DNA of 64,000 nt from Maccoyibacter intestinihominis (GCF_040096355.1 NZ_JBBMEX010000014.1:1-64000); one strand, 5' to 3'; counted from the first letter of the stretch, positions 25,016 through 34,536 are shown. Notes: generated by a model from the sequence alone, not told the origin. Made by a program: numbers and translations.

Positions 25016-25990
25016 TCAAGCGTTTCCGAGATGGCTTAACAGTTCTTTCAACTCTTCATAGGTTTCCGTTTCGTTGATTTTTCCACGCAGCTTTGCAGAA
25101 TTTTTATAACCGGCTGTATACCATGCGGCATGTTTGCGGATCTCACGCATACCGGTGTACTCGCCTTTGAATTCCATCTGCATTTTTGCATGGCGCAGGA
25201 TCATTTCCGTTACCTCCTGCGGAGATGGCTTTTCTAACAGCTCTCCGGTCTGTTCATAGTGGAGTATCTGTTTAAAAATCCACGGATTTCCCTGTGCGCC
25301 GCGCCCGATCATTACACCATCACAGCCTGTCTGTTTTCTCATATCGATCGCATCCTGCGGTGTCCATACGTCACCGTTTCCTATAACCGGGATCTTAACG
25401 GCTTCTTTCACCTTTCGGATGATCTCCCAATCTGCCTTGCCGGAATAATACTGTTCTCTGGTCCGCCCGTGAACGGCAATGGCTGCTGCCCCCGACTCCT
25501 GTGCGATGTGTGCCATTTCCACTGCATTGATATGTTCCTCATCAAATCCCTTTCGGATTTTGACCGTTACCGGTTTTTGGATGGCACGGGCTGTTTTTTC
25601 AATGATCTCTCCTGCTAAGAGTGGATTTTTCATCAGGGCGGAGCCGTCTCCGTTGTTTACGATCTTAGGTACCGGGCATCCCATATTGATATCTAAGATA
25701 TCAAACGGCAGCTCCTCGATCCGTTTTGCCTGTTCGCTGATGATGTCTGGATCCGAACCAAATAATTGCAGGGACACCGGTCTTTCGCGCTCATCGATCG
25801 TCAGAAGGAATTTCGTATTTTTGTTGTTATACATAATTCCTTTCGCGCTGACCATCTCCATGCAGAGCAACCCTGCTCCCTGCTCTTTGCAAAGCAGACG
25901 AAATGGCAGGTCGGTTACTCCTGCCATCGGTCCTAAGATCAGATCATTCTCTAATTTTACATTTCCTATCTGTAATTCGGGCATATTCAT
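25016..25990 (-). CDS. dusB: tRNA-dihydrouridine synthase (DusB type)
   Basis: The 324-residue flavoenzyme reduces uridines in the tRNA D-loop. The FMN-barrel start (LILGPMAGVTDLPFR), the catalytic-cysteine segment (NMGCPVPKIVNNGDGSALM), the KIRKGFDEEHIN strand and the phosphate-binding GCDGVMIGRGAQGNPWIF loop are visible; the C-terminal helical tRNA-binding domain follows. It is the last gene of the argF-birA-DUF6145-coaX-dusB run. ATG 25990 or 25984 could serve as start. Confidence 0.95.
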   Translation of the reverse strand: MNMPELQIGNVKLENDLILGPMAGVTDLPFRLLCKEQGAGLLCMEMVSAKGIMYNNKNTKFLLTIDERERPVSLQLFGSDPDIISEQAKRIEELPFDILDINMGCPVPKIVNNGDGSALMKNPLLAGEIIEKTARAIQKPVTVKIRKGFDEEHINAVEMAHIAQESGAAAIAVHGRTREQYYSGKADWEIIRKVKEAVKIPVIGNGDVWTPQDAIDMRKQTGCDGVMIGRGAQGNPWIFKQILHYEQTGELLEKPSPQEVTEMILRHAKMQMEFKGEYTGMREIRKHAAWYTAGYKNSAKLRGKINETETYEELKELLSHLGNA

Positions 25991-26026
25991 GCTCTCCCAA
26001 TTCCTGTACTTTTTTACAAAATTCTG

Positions 26027-26803
26027 CTACTTCCGGTTCTGTTTTTCGTAGATCAGTCTCATTCCTGACAGTGTCAGATTCGGATCATAGACATCGATCG
26101 CATCTGTTTCCGGCGCGATAATGCTGCCGAGTCCTCCGGTTGCAACTACTTTGATCGGCTCATCCATGTTTGCTTCTTCTTTGATTTTCCGGATGATATA
26201 CTCGGTCTGACCGATCTGTCCGTATACCAGTCCTGCCTGCATACTGCTGATCGTCTCTTTTGCAAGAATGCTTTCCGGCTTCTTAATTTCGATCTCCGGA
26301 AGTTTTGCGGCATCCTCCCATAACGCTTTTGCTGAGATGCGGATTCCCGGTGCCGTGATCCCCGCTAAAAATGCTCCGTCTTTATCAATCAGATCATAGG
26401 TTGTGGCTGTACCGAAGTCAATTACAATTACCGGTCCACCATAAATTCCACAGGCTCCTGCCGCATCCACGATACGATCGGCTCCGATCTGTCTTGGATT
26501 CTCCGTTACGACCTTAATACCGGTTTTGATACCTGCTTCCACCACGATCGGTACCAGATTAAAATATTTGATGATCGCACTTCCTAAGGAATGCATAACA
26601 TTCGGTACAACGGAAGAGATAATGACATCTTTGATGTCCTGAAAACGGATTCCGTTCTGTAACAGCATGCCGGAAAGATGAATCGCATATTCATCTGATG
26701 TTCTTGACTGCTTGGTGGTCAGGCGGAAGGTATTTACAATCTCCTTGCCTTTAAACACTCCCACTGTGATATTTGTATTTCCTACATCAATCGCTAATAA
26801 CAT
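26027..26803 (-). CDS. coaX: type III pantothenate kinase
   Basis: The 258-residue protein phosphorylates pantothenate in the first step of coenzyme A synthesis. It shows the ASKHA phosphate-binding motif (DVGNTNITVGVF), the GADRIVDAAGA segment and VIDFGTATTYDLI, all diagnostic of CoaX. It belongs to a short-spaced run after the DUF6145 gene and birA; grouping of coaX with birA is common in Clostridia and Bacilli and links two cofactor functions. Confidence 0.96.
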   Translation of the reverse strand: MLLAIDVGNTNITVGVFKGKEIVNTFRLTTKQSRTSDEYAIHLSGMLLQNGIRFQDIKDVIISSVVPNVMHSLGSAIIKYFNLVPIVVEAGIKTGIKVVTENPRQIGADRIVDAAGACGIYGGPVIVIDFGTATTYDLIDKDGAFLAGITAPGIRISAKALWEDAAKLPEIEIKKPESILAKETISSMQAGLVYGQIGQTEYIIRKIKEEANMDEPIKVVATGGLGSIIAPETDAIDVYDPNLTLSGMRLIYEKQNRK

Positions 26804-26804
26804 G

Positions 26805-27143
26805 TTAGTCCTCCTTAAAATCTTCCCCTAAGAAAAATACCTTAAAATACATTTCTAACGATTCGAGTAATTCTCTTTTTTCCTTCTGTATCTGCTTGAT
26901 CTTGAGAATACTTCCTATCTCGTCATATAACAGATCTCCTTCATCGGCATCGGTACGAAAATGCAGGTTTCCCTCTTCGTCAAATACCAGCTCTAAGGTT
27001 CCTCCCACATCTTCCGTGTAGAGTACACAAAGGATCTTCAGTTCATCCTGGATGCCCTGTGGCAGTCCCTCAAAATCTTCGCTCAGATAAAATTTTTTAT
27101 TATACGCACTTGCCCCGCAAAGTACGACTTCTTCCTGATACAT
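26805..27143 (-). CDS. DUF6145-like protein
   Basis: This 112-residue acidic protein (CGASAYNKKFYL, then GLPQGIQDELKILCVLYTEDVGG) resembles a family conserved between coaX and birA in Lachnospiraceae, which I associate with DUF6145. It has no membrane segment or recognisable catalytic motif. The stop lies one base before the coaX start, so translation is likely coupled. The constant neighbourhood suggests a role near CoA or biotin metabolism, but that is inference only. Confidence 0.65.
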   Translation of the reverse strand: MYQEEVVLCGASAYNKKFYLSEDFEGLPQGIQDELKILCVLYTEDVGGTLELVFDEEGNLHFRTDADEGDLLYDEIGSILKIKQIQKEKRELLESLEMYFKVFFLGEDFKED

Positions 27144-27155
27144 AATAGGTTCTCC

Positions 27156-28133
27156 TTACACATAACCATAGAGTCCACGCACAGATACCTCGCCTGAAGA
27201 AACGAGCTTTCTCGCTTCCCATGTGTCCACGATCAGCTCTCCTTTTGGCGTAATTCCTCTTGCGGTTCCCTCATATGGGTCTTTCGGGTCTAATACCCGC
27301 ACCTGTTTGTTCATGTTTGCCAGTTTTTGATCGTACTCACCGACCAGTCCCTGCATGTCCTCTGTTTTTAAATAAATATCATAATATTTTTCAAATTCTT
27401 CCCAGACAGCTTCTATGATCGCCGCGCGCTTCTGTTTTTTTCCGCTCTCGATCCGAAGTGAGGTTGCAACCTCTCTGATTTCCTCCGGGAAAGATTCATT
27501 CTGTACATTGATGCCAATCCCGATAACGATATAATTAATGTAATCCATCTGGGTACTCATCTCTGTTAAAATCCCGCAGACTTTTTTTCCATGGACAACA
27601 ATATCGTTCGGCCATTTGATCTTACACTCTAAACCGGTCGTCTTTTCGATTCCTCCTGCTACTGCCATGGCAGTGATCAAGGTCAGCATGGAGGCATTGT
27701 TTGGATCTATCTCCGGTTTTAAAACGAGGGACATATAGATGGATACTCCTTTTTGGGATTCCCACGCCCTGCCTCTTCTGCCGCGTCCACCTGTCTGCTC
27801 ATCTGCAACCACTAAGGTTCCGTGGACAGAACCATCTTCCGCCAGCCGCTTTGCTCTGGTATTGGTAGAATCCGTACTGTCAAAATAGTAGATTTCTTCT
27901 CCGACCCATGCGGTTTTCCGGTTGCTCTCTAATTCAGTTTTACTCAAAATATCCGGGGAGGAAACGATGTGATATCCTTTATTCTGGACAGCTTCTATTT
28001 CATATCCCGCCTGTTTGAGCTGATTGATGGCTTTCCAGACGGCTGTTCTGGACACACCGAATTTTTCACATAATTCCTGTCCGGAAACATAGCCGTCAGC
28101 ACTTCGCAGTGCCGCTAATATTTCTGATTTCAC
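27156..28133 (-). CDS. birA: biotin-protein ligase and biotin operon repressor
   Basis: The 325-residue protein is bifunctional: an N-terminal helix-turn-helix (1-60, VSGQELCEKFGVSRTAVWKA) binds DNA, and the ligase domain attaches biotin to carboxylases. The biotin-AMP loop GRGRRGRAW and the KWPNDIVV strand are intact, followed by the C-terminal SH3-like domain (YEGTARGITPKGELIV). It starts 2 bases after the argF stop region on the same strand. It should repress biotin uptake or synthesis genes, which are not in this window. Confidence 0.95.
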   Translation of the reverse strand: MKSEILAALRSADGYVSGQELCEKFGVSRTAVWKAINQLKQAGYEIEAVQNKGYHIVSSPDILSKTELESNRKTAWVGEEIYYFDSTDSTNTRAKRLAEDGSVHGTLVVADEQTGGRGRRGRAWESQKGVSIYMSLVLKPEIDPNNASMLTLITAMAVAGGIEKTTGLECKIKWPNDIVVHGKKVCGILTEMSTQMDYINYIVIGIGINVQNESFPEEIREVATSLRIESGKKQKRAAIIEAVWEEFEKYYDIYLKTEDMQGLVGEYDQKLANMNKQVRVLDPKDPYEGTARGITPKGELIVDTWEARKLVSSGEVSVRGLYGYV

Positions 28134-28135
28134 GG

Positions 28136-29125
28136 TTACTCTCCTAATGTCGCAAGCATCACTGCCTTGATCGTATGCATACGGTTCTCTGCTTCATCAA
28201 ATACTACGGACTGCGGACTTTCAAATACTTCATCCGTTACTTCCATCTCACTGATACCGAATTTTTCATGGATTTCTTTTCCGATTTTTGTCTTTAAGTC
28301 ATGGAATGCCGGGAGACAATGCATGAAGATTGCGCTGTCTTTTGCATTTGCCATTGCCTTTGCGTTCACCTGATATGGCATCAGTTCGCGGATACGCTCT
28401 TCCCAGACTTCGTCCGGCTCTCCCATGGATACCCAGACATCGGTATAGATTACGTCTGCATCTTTGGTTCCTGCTGCTACATCCTCTGTCAGCGTTACGC
28501 TGCCTCCTGTCTGTTTTGCAACTTCTACGCAATAGTCTACCAGTTCTTTTTCCGGGAAATAATTCTCAGAAGTACATGCTACAAAATGCATTCCCAGCTT
28601 TGCACAGGTTACCATCAGGGAATTTCCCATGTTATAACGTGCATCACCCATATAAACCAGCTTCACACCCTTTAATCTGCCTAAATGCTCACGGATGGTC
28701 AGCATATCTGCTAACATCTGTGTCGGATGAAATTCATTTGTCAGTCCGTTCCAGACCGGCACACCTGCATATTCCGCAAGCTCTTCTACGATGTCCTGTC
28801 CAAAACCACGATATTCGATTCCGTCAAACATTCTTCCAAGCACTCTTGCCGTATCAGCAATACTCTCTTTTTTTCCTATCTGGGAACCGGATGGGTCTAA
28901 GTATGTAACATGCATACCTAAGTCATGTGCTGCTACTTCAAAGGAGCAGCGGGTTCTGGTACTGGTTTTTTCAAAAATCAGTGCGATGTTCTTTCCGACT
29001 AAACTGTCATGACGGATGCCCTGCTTTTTCTTTGCCTTTAAATCTGCTGACAGATCGATCATGTAAAGTATTTCTTCCGGTGTGAAATCCTTTAATTTTA
29101 AAAAATTACGTCCTTTTAAGTTCAT
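28136..29125 (-). CDS. argF: ornithine carbamoyltransferase
   Basis: The 329-residue enzyme makes citrulline from ornithine and carbamoyl phosphate. It carries the carbamoyl-phosphate motif STRTRCSFE, the FHPTQMLAD segment and the ornithine-side HCLP motif (MHCLPAFHD). ATG 29125, seven bases behind GGAGGAG, is preferred over an upstream in-frame ATG that adds 13 unlikely residues. It could be anabolic argF or catabolic arcB; without other arginine genes nearby the biosynthetic role is assumed. Confidence 0.94.
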   Translation of the reverse strand: MNLKGRNFLKLKDFTPEEILYMIDLSADLKAKKKQGIRHDSLVGKNIALIFEKTSTRTRCSFEVAAHDLGMHVTYLDPSGSQIGKKESIADTARVLGRMFDGIEYRGFGQDIVEELAEYAGVPVWNGLTNEFHPTQMLADMLTIREHLGRLKGVKLVYMGDARYNMGNSLMVTCAKLGMHFVACTSENYFPEKELVDYCVEVAKQTGGSVTLTEDVAAGTKDADVIYTDVWVSMGEPDEVWEERIRELMPYQVNAKAMANAKDSAIFMHCLPAFHDLKTKIGKEIHEKFGISEMEVTDEVFESPQSVVFDEAENRMHTIKAVMLATLGE

Positions 29126-29166
29126 GTTATCTCCTCCTGTATTCTGATACTCCACGAATATCAAAG

Positions 29167-29193
29167 GGGCTGTCAGATATAACCCAACAGCCC
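29167..29193 (-). terminator. weak terminator after the SPFH gene
   Basis: GGGCTGT and ACAGCCC form a stem; the minus-strand tail CCTTTGATATTC is only weakly U-rich. It may instead act in the argF leader. Confidence 0.45.
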
Positions 29194-29234
29194 GTAAGAT
29201 TCTTTATAATACGCTCTCCTGTCGGATTGCTCTT

Positions 29235-30167
29235 CTACTCTGCATCAGATGCTACTTCGGTGACAGACTTCACCAGTCCGGCAATTCCCTGTATCTCCGA
29301 TGGAATAATAATCTTGGTTGCCTTGCCGTCTGCTGCTTTTGCAAATGCTTCGAGGCTCTTTAACTGAAGTACGGCATCATCGGCTCCTGCTTCTTTGATA
29401 AATTTCAAACCATCTGCATTTGCCTGCTGGATTCGTAAGATTGCCTCTGCCTGACCTTCTGCCTCACGCACAGTTGCTTCTTTTTTCGCCTCTGCACGCA
29501 GGATTGCTGCCTGCTTCTCTGCCTCGGCATCGAGAATTGCTGACTCTTTCTTTCCCTGTGCTACAAGGATTGTTGCTGTCTTTTCTCCCTCTGCTCTGGT
29601 AACGGCTTCACGTCGTTCACGCTCTGCCTTCATCTGTTTTTCCATCGCATCCTGAATTGCCTGCGGTGGGATGATATTCTTTAATTCCACACGGTTCACT
29701 TTGATTCCCCATGGGTCTGTTGCCACATCTAAAGACGCTCGCATCTTGGTATTGATTGTTTCTCTTGATGTCAGTGTCTCATCTAACTCTAAATCTCCGA
29801 TGATGTTACGAAGTGTGGTCGCTGTCAGATTTTCAATCGCCATAATCGGGTTATCTACACCGTATACAAACAGCTTCGGGTCTGTAATCTGGAAAAATAC
29901 GACCGTATCAATTCTCATCGTTACATTATCCTTTGTGATAACCGGCTGCGGTGCAAAATCCACCACCTGCTCTTTTAACAGCACTTTTTTTGCTACACGG
30001 TCTAAAATCGGGACTTTGAAATGGATTCCCACATTCCATGTTGTCAGATAGCCACCAAGACGCTCAATAACCATTGCATACGCCTGTGGTACGATTCTTA
30101 CAACGCAAAGTGCAAGAAGCACTAATATAATTACAAGTACAATAATAAATATCATAAATCCGCCCAT
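29235..30167 (-). CDS. SPFH/band 7 membrane scaffold protein
   Basis: A 310-residue stomatin/QmcA-type protein: one N-terminal membrane helix (about 4-25), the SPFH domain (about 25-190, with VPILDRVAKKVLLKEQ and VTMRIDTVVFFQI) and a long Ala/Glu-rich coiled coil (about 190-260) that drives ring assembly, then a C-terminal hydrophobic-acidic tail. Such proteins organise membrane microdomains and hold proteases. ATG 30167 behind GGAGGAG is used. No NfeD partner gene is adjacent. Confidence 0.9.
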   Translation of the reverse strand: MGGFMIFIIVLVIILVLLALCVVRIVPQAYAMVIERLGGYLTTWNVGIHFKVPILDRVAKKVLLKEQVVDFAPQPVITKDNVTMRIDTVVFFQITDPKLFVYGVDNPIMAIENLTATTLRNIIGDLELDETLTSRETINTKMRASLDVATDPWGIKVNRVELKNIIPPQAIQDAMEKQMKAERERREAVTRAEGEKTATILVAQGKKESAILDAEAEKQAAILRAEAKKEATVREAEGQAEAILRIQQANADGLKFIKEAGADDAVLQLKSLEAFAKAADGKATKIIIPSEIQGIAGLVKSVTEVASDAE

Positions 30168-30237
30168 ATAGAACTCCTCCCTTGATATAAATATGTTCAA
30201 TTCCTCTACATCTTACTATATTTTCCCTATGATTACA

Positions 30238-30283
30238 AGAAAAAAGACAATCATCTTTGATATAATCTCCAGATGATTGTCTT
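30238..30283 (-). terminator. terminator of the SleB-like gene
   Basis: A perfect 13-bp stem (AAGACAATCATCT, 30244-30256, with 30271-30283) followed by TTTTTTCTTG on the minus strand. Confidence 0.92.
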
Positions 30284-30292
30284 ATTATACTT

Positions 30293-31435
30293 TTAGTAAA
30301 ATGAATGATTTCCGATGACTAAGCCGCCTCTTCCGCTGCTTACCGGTGCGAAGGAAAGTGCTCCGCCTGTATTGTCCATGCCACCAATCGCTGCCTGTGC
30401 TGCCTGCATACAGGAAGATTTTACTCCTGATGCTGCGGTTGCTGCGATCCGACCACTTACAGAAAACTGTCCTGCCTGATATACAACGCCGCTGATGCTG
30501 TTCGGATATCCGCCGCTTCTGACACGGTTCATGATAACTGCTCCAACCGCTACCTGACCTTCGTATGGTTCATTTCCTGCTTCAAGCTGAATGGTTGCTG
30601 CTAAGATCGTTGTCTCATCATAGCTTGCGGCTGCCGGTGCATTCTGTACTGCCGCCTGTGCCTGCGCTGCTTCCTGAGCTCTTTTGGCTTCTTCCTCTGC
30701 CTTCTGCTTTGCGATGATCGCCTGCTCTTCTTCTACCGTGATTCCGGTTCCGGTTGCTAACGATACTTCTACATACTGGCTGCTGACATATGCAACACCA
30801 TCGCCATGTGAAACTGCTACCCAGCCTTCCGGTGCTTCTACATCTTTTTTAACGGTAAGCACATCATCCTGCGCTGCTACGTCACAAATCTGAGCTTCTT
30901 CGCTGGCTTCTGCTCTTAAACGAAGACCACCTTCTAAGACTTTTGCATTGGTTGTACAGTTCTCATTTGCATAATTATGTGCATCGTCTCCAAAGACACA
31001 AAATTCATTTTTTACATAACCGCTGACATTTCCGGATGTAATCTTACTCCATTCCTCTCCACGCTCTGTAACTTCTGCCACATCGCCTTTGCGGAGCTTT
31101 CCGGCAAGTGCTGACTCTTCGCTTGCCTCTGTACGGACATTTAAAGATTCCTCCACGTTTGCCATCAGACGGTTCTGCCATTCATCCTGCGGCTCTTCTT
31201 CGGAAGCCTTCACAACCTCAACTTCTTTTTTTTCTATGGATGCCTGTTCATCCGCGTTCTGAAAACCTTCTGTTATTTTCAATGCCAGTCCTGCCGCAGT
31301 CTGGGTGGAGTTCTCACTCTCTGCCTCGATTGCTGTATTTTCCTGCTGTGGAGCTGCCATTGCAGTACACGTTCCGGCAGACATAATTGCTGCTGCTAAC
31401 ATTGCACTTCCAAACACTTTCTTTTTCAGTATCAT
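30293..31435 (-). CDS. secreted SleB-type cell-wall hydrolase with two SH3 domains
   Basis: The 380-residue protein has a signal peptide (cleavage near TCTAMAA, residue 27), two bacterial SH3 domains (about 90-150 and 158-225, each with the SLNVR/GLRLR start), a charged Ala/Glu linker and a C-terminal Hydrolase_2 domain (about 272-380) with the catalytic-glutamate region IQLEAGNEPYEGQVAVGAV and the NHSFY end. It should cut peptidoglycan, as a lytic transglycosylase of the SleB/CwlJ type. It is monocistronic with its own terminator. Confidence 0.9.
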   Translation of the reverse strand: MILKKKVFGSAMLAAAIMSAGTCTAMAAPQQENTAIEAESENSTQTAAGLALKITEGFQNADEQASIEKKEVEVVKASEEEPQDEWQNRLMANVEESLNVRTEASEESALAGKLRKGDVAEVTERGEEWSKITSGNVSGYVKNEFCVFGDDAHNYANENCTTNAKVLEGGLRLRAEASEEAQICDVAAQDDVLTVKKDVEAPEGWVAVSHGDGVAYVSSQYVEVSLATGTGITVEEEQAIIAKQKAEEEAKRAQEAAQAQAAVQNAPAAASYDETTILAATIQLEAGNEPYEGQVAVGAVIMNRVRSGGYPNSISGVVYQAGQFSVSGRIAATAASGVKSSCMQAAQAAIGGMDNTGGALSFAPVSSGRGGLVIGNHSFY

Positions 31436-31460
31436 ATAATCCTCCGTAGCACACGATATT

Positions 31461-31520
31461 TGTTATCATAAATGTTACGCAATACCGTATGTTTTTATTC
31501 ATATTTGTTACAAATGTTAC
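31461..31520. promoter_or_regulatory. TGTTAC repeats upstream of the SleB-like gene
   Basis: TGTTAY occurs at 31461, 31473, 31506 and 31515 in the leader region. They resemble halves of WalR-type boxes, but the spacings (12 and 9 bp) do not fit the known 11-bp period, so regulator identity is open. Confidence 0.3.
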
Positions 31521-31573
31521 GAATATATTACGGGATTATATCAGCATTTTTTATATTTGTCAAGTTTTAGTTT

Positions 31574-32920
31574 TTACAGACGTTTTAATAAGGCTTCTCT
31601 TTCTTCCTCATAACCAGGTTTTCCAAGGAGTGCAAACATGTTTCTCTTATAGCTTTCCACACCCGGCTGGTTGAATGGATTTACGCCAAGGATGTAGCCG
31701 CTCACACCGCATGCAAACTCGAAGAAATAGAACAACTGTCCTAAATGGAACTCGTCCATCTTCGGGATCTTGATCATCAGGTTCGGCACATTTCCGTCTG
31801 TATGTGCGAGGATGGTTCCGTTCATGGCACTCTTGTTGACAAAATCCATGGTTTTTCCGGCAAGATAATTGAGTCCGTCTAAGTCCTCTGCCTCTTTTTC
31901 AATGGTGATCGTCTCACGGGCTTCTTCGACATTCATGACGGTCTCAAACATAATTCTTGCACCGTCCTGGATGAACTGTCCCATGGAGTGCAGATCGGTT
32001 GTAAAATCAACTGCTGCCGGGAAAATTCCCTTCTGGTCTTTTCCTTCGGATTCACCGTATAACTGTTTCCACCACTCACCAATGTAGTGTAATGCAGGCT
32101 CATAATTTGCAAGCACTTCCACGGATTTTCCTTTTCTGAGCAGAATGTTGCGGATTGCCGCATATTTCATTGCTTCATTATCTTCAAATTTTTCATTTAA
32201 TGCCAGTTCTCTTCCGCTTGCCGCACCATCCATCAATGCCTTGATATCTGCACCGCTGACTGCGATCGGAAGAAGTCCTACTGCGGTCAGTACGGAGAAA
32301 CGTCCGCCGACATCATCCGGCACTACAAAACTCTCATAACCCTCTTTGGTTGCGAGGTCTTTTAATGCTCCTCTTGCCTTGTCGGTTGTTGCATAAATTC
32401 GCTTTGCTGCTTCCTCCTGTCCGTATTTGTCCTCTAACATTTTTTTGAAAATACGGAAAGCAATTGCCGGCTCTGTGGTTGTTCCCGATTTGGAAATAAC
32501 ATTTACAGAGAAATCTCTGTCACCGATGACATCAATGACACCCTGTAAGTATGTAGAGCTGATGCTGTTTCCGACATAGTAAATTTCCGGTGTTCCGCGT
32601 TTTTCTTTCGGAAGACTGTTATAAAATCCATGTCTTAAAAATTCAATGGCTGCTCTTGCACCTAAGTAAGAACCGCCGATACCGATCACGATCAATACGT
32701 CGGAATCTTTTTTGATCTTTTCTGCCGCCTTCTCAATCCGTGAAAACTCTTCTTTGTCATAGTCTACCGGAAGATCGATCCAGCCTAAGAAGTCGTTTCC
32801 CGCTCCGTTTTTAGATACCAATACATCCTTTGCCTGTTCCGTGAGTCTGCTCATATAACCGATCTCTTCTTCGCTGATAAAACCGGCTGTTTTTGAGTAA
32901 TCAAATGTTATTTTTCCCAT
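31574..32920 (-). CDS. pgi: glucose-6-phosphate isomerase
   Basis: The 448-residue enzyme interconverts glucose-6-phosphate and fructose-6-phosphate. It shows the sugar-phosphate loop (IGIGGSYLGARAAIEFL), the SKSGTTTEPA motif, the signature DVGGRFSVLTAVGLLP and a C-terminal GVNPFNQPGVESYK with the catalytic lysine region. Size is that of the short bacterial form. ATG 32920 behind AAGGAG is used; the GTG three codons upstream is less likely. It feeds sugar phosphate toward the glycogen branch seen at 52-54 kb. Confidence 0.96.
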   Translation of the reverse strand: MGKITFDYSKTAGFISEEEIGYMSRLTEQAKDVLVSKNGAGNDFLGWIDLPVDYDKEEFSRIEKAAEKIKKDSDVLIVIGIGGSYLGARAAIEFLRHGFYNSLPKEKRGTPEIYYVGNSISSTYLQGVIDVIGDRDFSVNVISKSGTTTEPAIAFRIFKKMLEDKYGQEEAAKRIYATTDKARGALKDLATKEGYESFVVPDDVGGRFSVLTAVGLLPIAVSGADIKALMDGAASGRELALNEKFEDNEAMKYAAIRNILLRKGKSVEVLANYEPALHYIGEWWKQLYGESEGKDQKGIFPAAVDFTTDLHSMGQFIQDGARIMFETVMNVEEARETITIEKEAEDLDGLNYLAGKTMDFVNKSAMNGTILAHTDGNVPNLMIKIPKMDEFHLGQLFYFFEFACGVSGYILGVNPFNQPGVESYKRNMFALLGKPGYEEEREALLKRL

Positions 32921-32975
32921 TGCCAACACTCCTTTGTATAATATACTTAAATTCTAGCAAACAGTCCCTTTATTT

Positions 32976-33278
32976 TCAAGAGAAATATTCCGTCAAAACG
33001 TCCTGTAAAAGCACTGCATCTTCGGCTTTTTTCGTGCTTTTTTCGTGCTTTCTTTCTACCGGTCGGATCTCCGGGATTTCCTCCTCTTCTTCTGCTTCTT
33101 CTTCCTCTAATATGTATTGGAAATAATCGTCTGCTTTTTGCAGCGTATCTGTCAGTTTTTTATTGATTTTTTTTGTCTGTCGTAAATTTGCAACCAGGAT
33201 CAGAACCATGATCAGCAATAATGCCAAGATCCCGATCGGTGCGAAATGGATCACATTTGTAAGAATCGCTTCCTGCAT
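32976..33278 (-). CDS. small single-pass membrane protein, acidic tail
   Basis: A 100-residue protein with one N-terminal helix (about 10-30, APIGILALLLIMVLILVANL), a basic stop (RQTKKINKK) and a very acidic run (EEEEAEEEEEIPEI) before a charged C-terminus. AGAGG lies 7 bases before ATG 33278. It is of the DUF948/YtxG-like general type by appearance, but the family cannot be named. It lies just upstream of pgi on the same strand. Confidence 0.6.
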   Translation of the reverse strand: MQEAILTNVIHFAPIGILALLLIMVLILVANLRQTKKINKKLTDTLQKADDYFQYILEEEEAEEEEEIPEIRPVERKHEKSTKKAEDAVLLQDVLTEYFS

Positions 33279-33381
33279 AATTTACCTCTTTTCTTATTTT
33301 TTCTTTCTTCATTATAAGAAAAGAAACCTGCAATGAAAAGAGGACAAACCCCACTTTTCATCGCAAGTTTCGCCATTTTTC

Positions 33382-34536
33382 CTACTTTTCCACCAGATAT
33401 CCGGAAAAACAGTACGCAAACTCTTCATTTACATTGATAAAACGGTTATATGCACTGGACATTGCAATATCCCGGATGACTTTGTCACCGGTATTCTTAT
33501 CACAGGCACATATGTAATATTCTAAATCCGTACCCGTAAATACCGATAGCAGCTTTTCATTCCAAAATGCCTCTTTTCCGCTGTTTGGAACAGAGATCCC
33601 ACGCACCTGTTCTACCACGGAACCATACCTCGCGATCACATTTTTTAGGCTGGTATTCAGGTTGACATTCCCAAGGTTCAGCAGTCCGACCCGGAGCATC
33701 TCGTGCTTGGAATCCATATGCTTTTTTAGCATATCATAATCATTCCGGTAAAGGCATTTGAGCGCACAGGTCTCATACTCTTCTTTTATCTGGATGTTAC
33801 AATGCTGTTCCCTGGTAAAAACTTTGGTGGTGAACATACATTCCATTTCCCTGTTTCTTGCATACTGCGGCCCTGTAAACATCGTGATGGTGTCTAATTC
33901 TAATTTCACCCCGGTATTCATCTGCATTTCCACGCCATAAGTACCAAAATAATACAGCCACTGGTTTTCTACGATATATCCCGCATAATAGACCGGAATG
34001 AATACTCCTTCCATTTCCGTGACCATTTCCTGTATCCGCCTGTCTACTCTTTCAAAATAATGCCCCTCTAACAAATTATCCTGTTCTCTTGGTAACATCT
34101 GACCATTGCCATAGAGCAGATAAATATTTTCTACTCCCTGTTCCTTTAAATAGGAATATGGTGCACCTAAGAATCTTTGTAATTCCCTGTCTGTCGTTCC
34201 GTTTTTTTCGAGATATGTCATCATATTCATCCGGATCATCGGCGGTATATAAGGAAGGACTACGGTTCTTACACCCTGCTCCTGCAATATTTCTAACAGA
34301 CGGCAGATATATGGAACGGTATATGCACCGAGAACAAAGATGTCTAAGATTGTCTCCGGCGCTTTTCTCCCCCATTTTTTCTCCTGATCCCTCGCTATCC
34401 TGGGAATGCCCGCATATTCGCCTGCTGCATAGAGATATGTCGTTTTCTTATCTACTCTTCTGTCCCAGATACATCCTGACTGAAGAATTCCATCTTGTGT
34501 ATTTTCGTATTGATATCTAAAATATCTCGCTTCCAT
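33382..34536 (-). CDS. uncharacterised protein, possibly a degenerate metallo-beta-lactamase fold
   Basis: A 384-residue soluble protein. Several segments line up in order with nucleic-acid-type metallo-beta-lactamase proteins: ETILDIFVLGAYTVPYICRL where active enzymes have a strand plus HxHxDH, VRTVVLPYIPPMIR after it, LLNLGNVNLNTS as a later core strand, and ISVPNSGKEAFWNEKLL where enzymes have the PHHGS loop. All expected metal-binding His/Asp are absent. Fold and inactivity are inference. It has no clear ribosome site at ATG 34536 and is divergent from the flavoprotein gene by 114 bases. Confidence 0.5.
   Translation of the reverse strand: MEARYFRYQYENTQDGILQSGCIWDRRVDKKTTYLYAAGEYAGIPRIARDQEKKWGRKAPETILDIFVLGAYTVPYICRLLEILQEQGVRTVVLPYIPPMIRMNMMTYLEKNGTTDRELQRFLGAPYSYLKEQGVENIYLLYGNGQMLPREQDNLLEGHYFERVDRRIQEMVTEMEGVFIPVYYAGYIVENQWLYYFGTYGVEMQMNTGVKLELDTITMFTGPQYARNREMECMFTTKVFTREQHCNIQIKEEYETCALKCLYRNDYDMLKKHMDSKHEMLRVGLLNLGNVNLNTSLKNVIARYGSVVEQVRGISVPNSGKEAFWNEKLLSVFTGTDLEYYICACDKNTGDKVIRDIAMSSAYNRFINVNEEFAYCFSGYLVEK

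Noticed and set aside
25479..26051. Plus-strand frame of 190 codons
   Set aside because: Entirely antisense to dusB and the coaX end; Ser/Phe-rich text is the usual shadow of a minus-strand gene.
28330..28908. Plus-strand frame of 192 codons
   Set aside because: Antisense to argF, Leu/His/Pro-rich, no ribosome site.
31461..31520. WalR boxes upstream of the SleB-like gene
   Set aside because: TGTTAC half-sites are present but the 9- and 12-bp spacings do not match the 11-bp WalR period; kept only as a low-confidence repeat.
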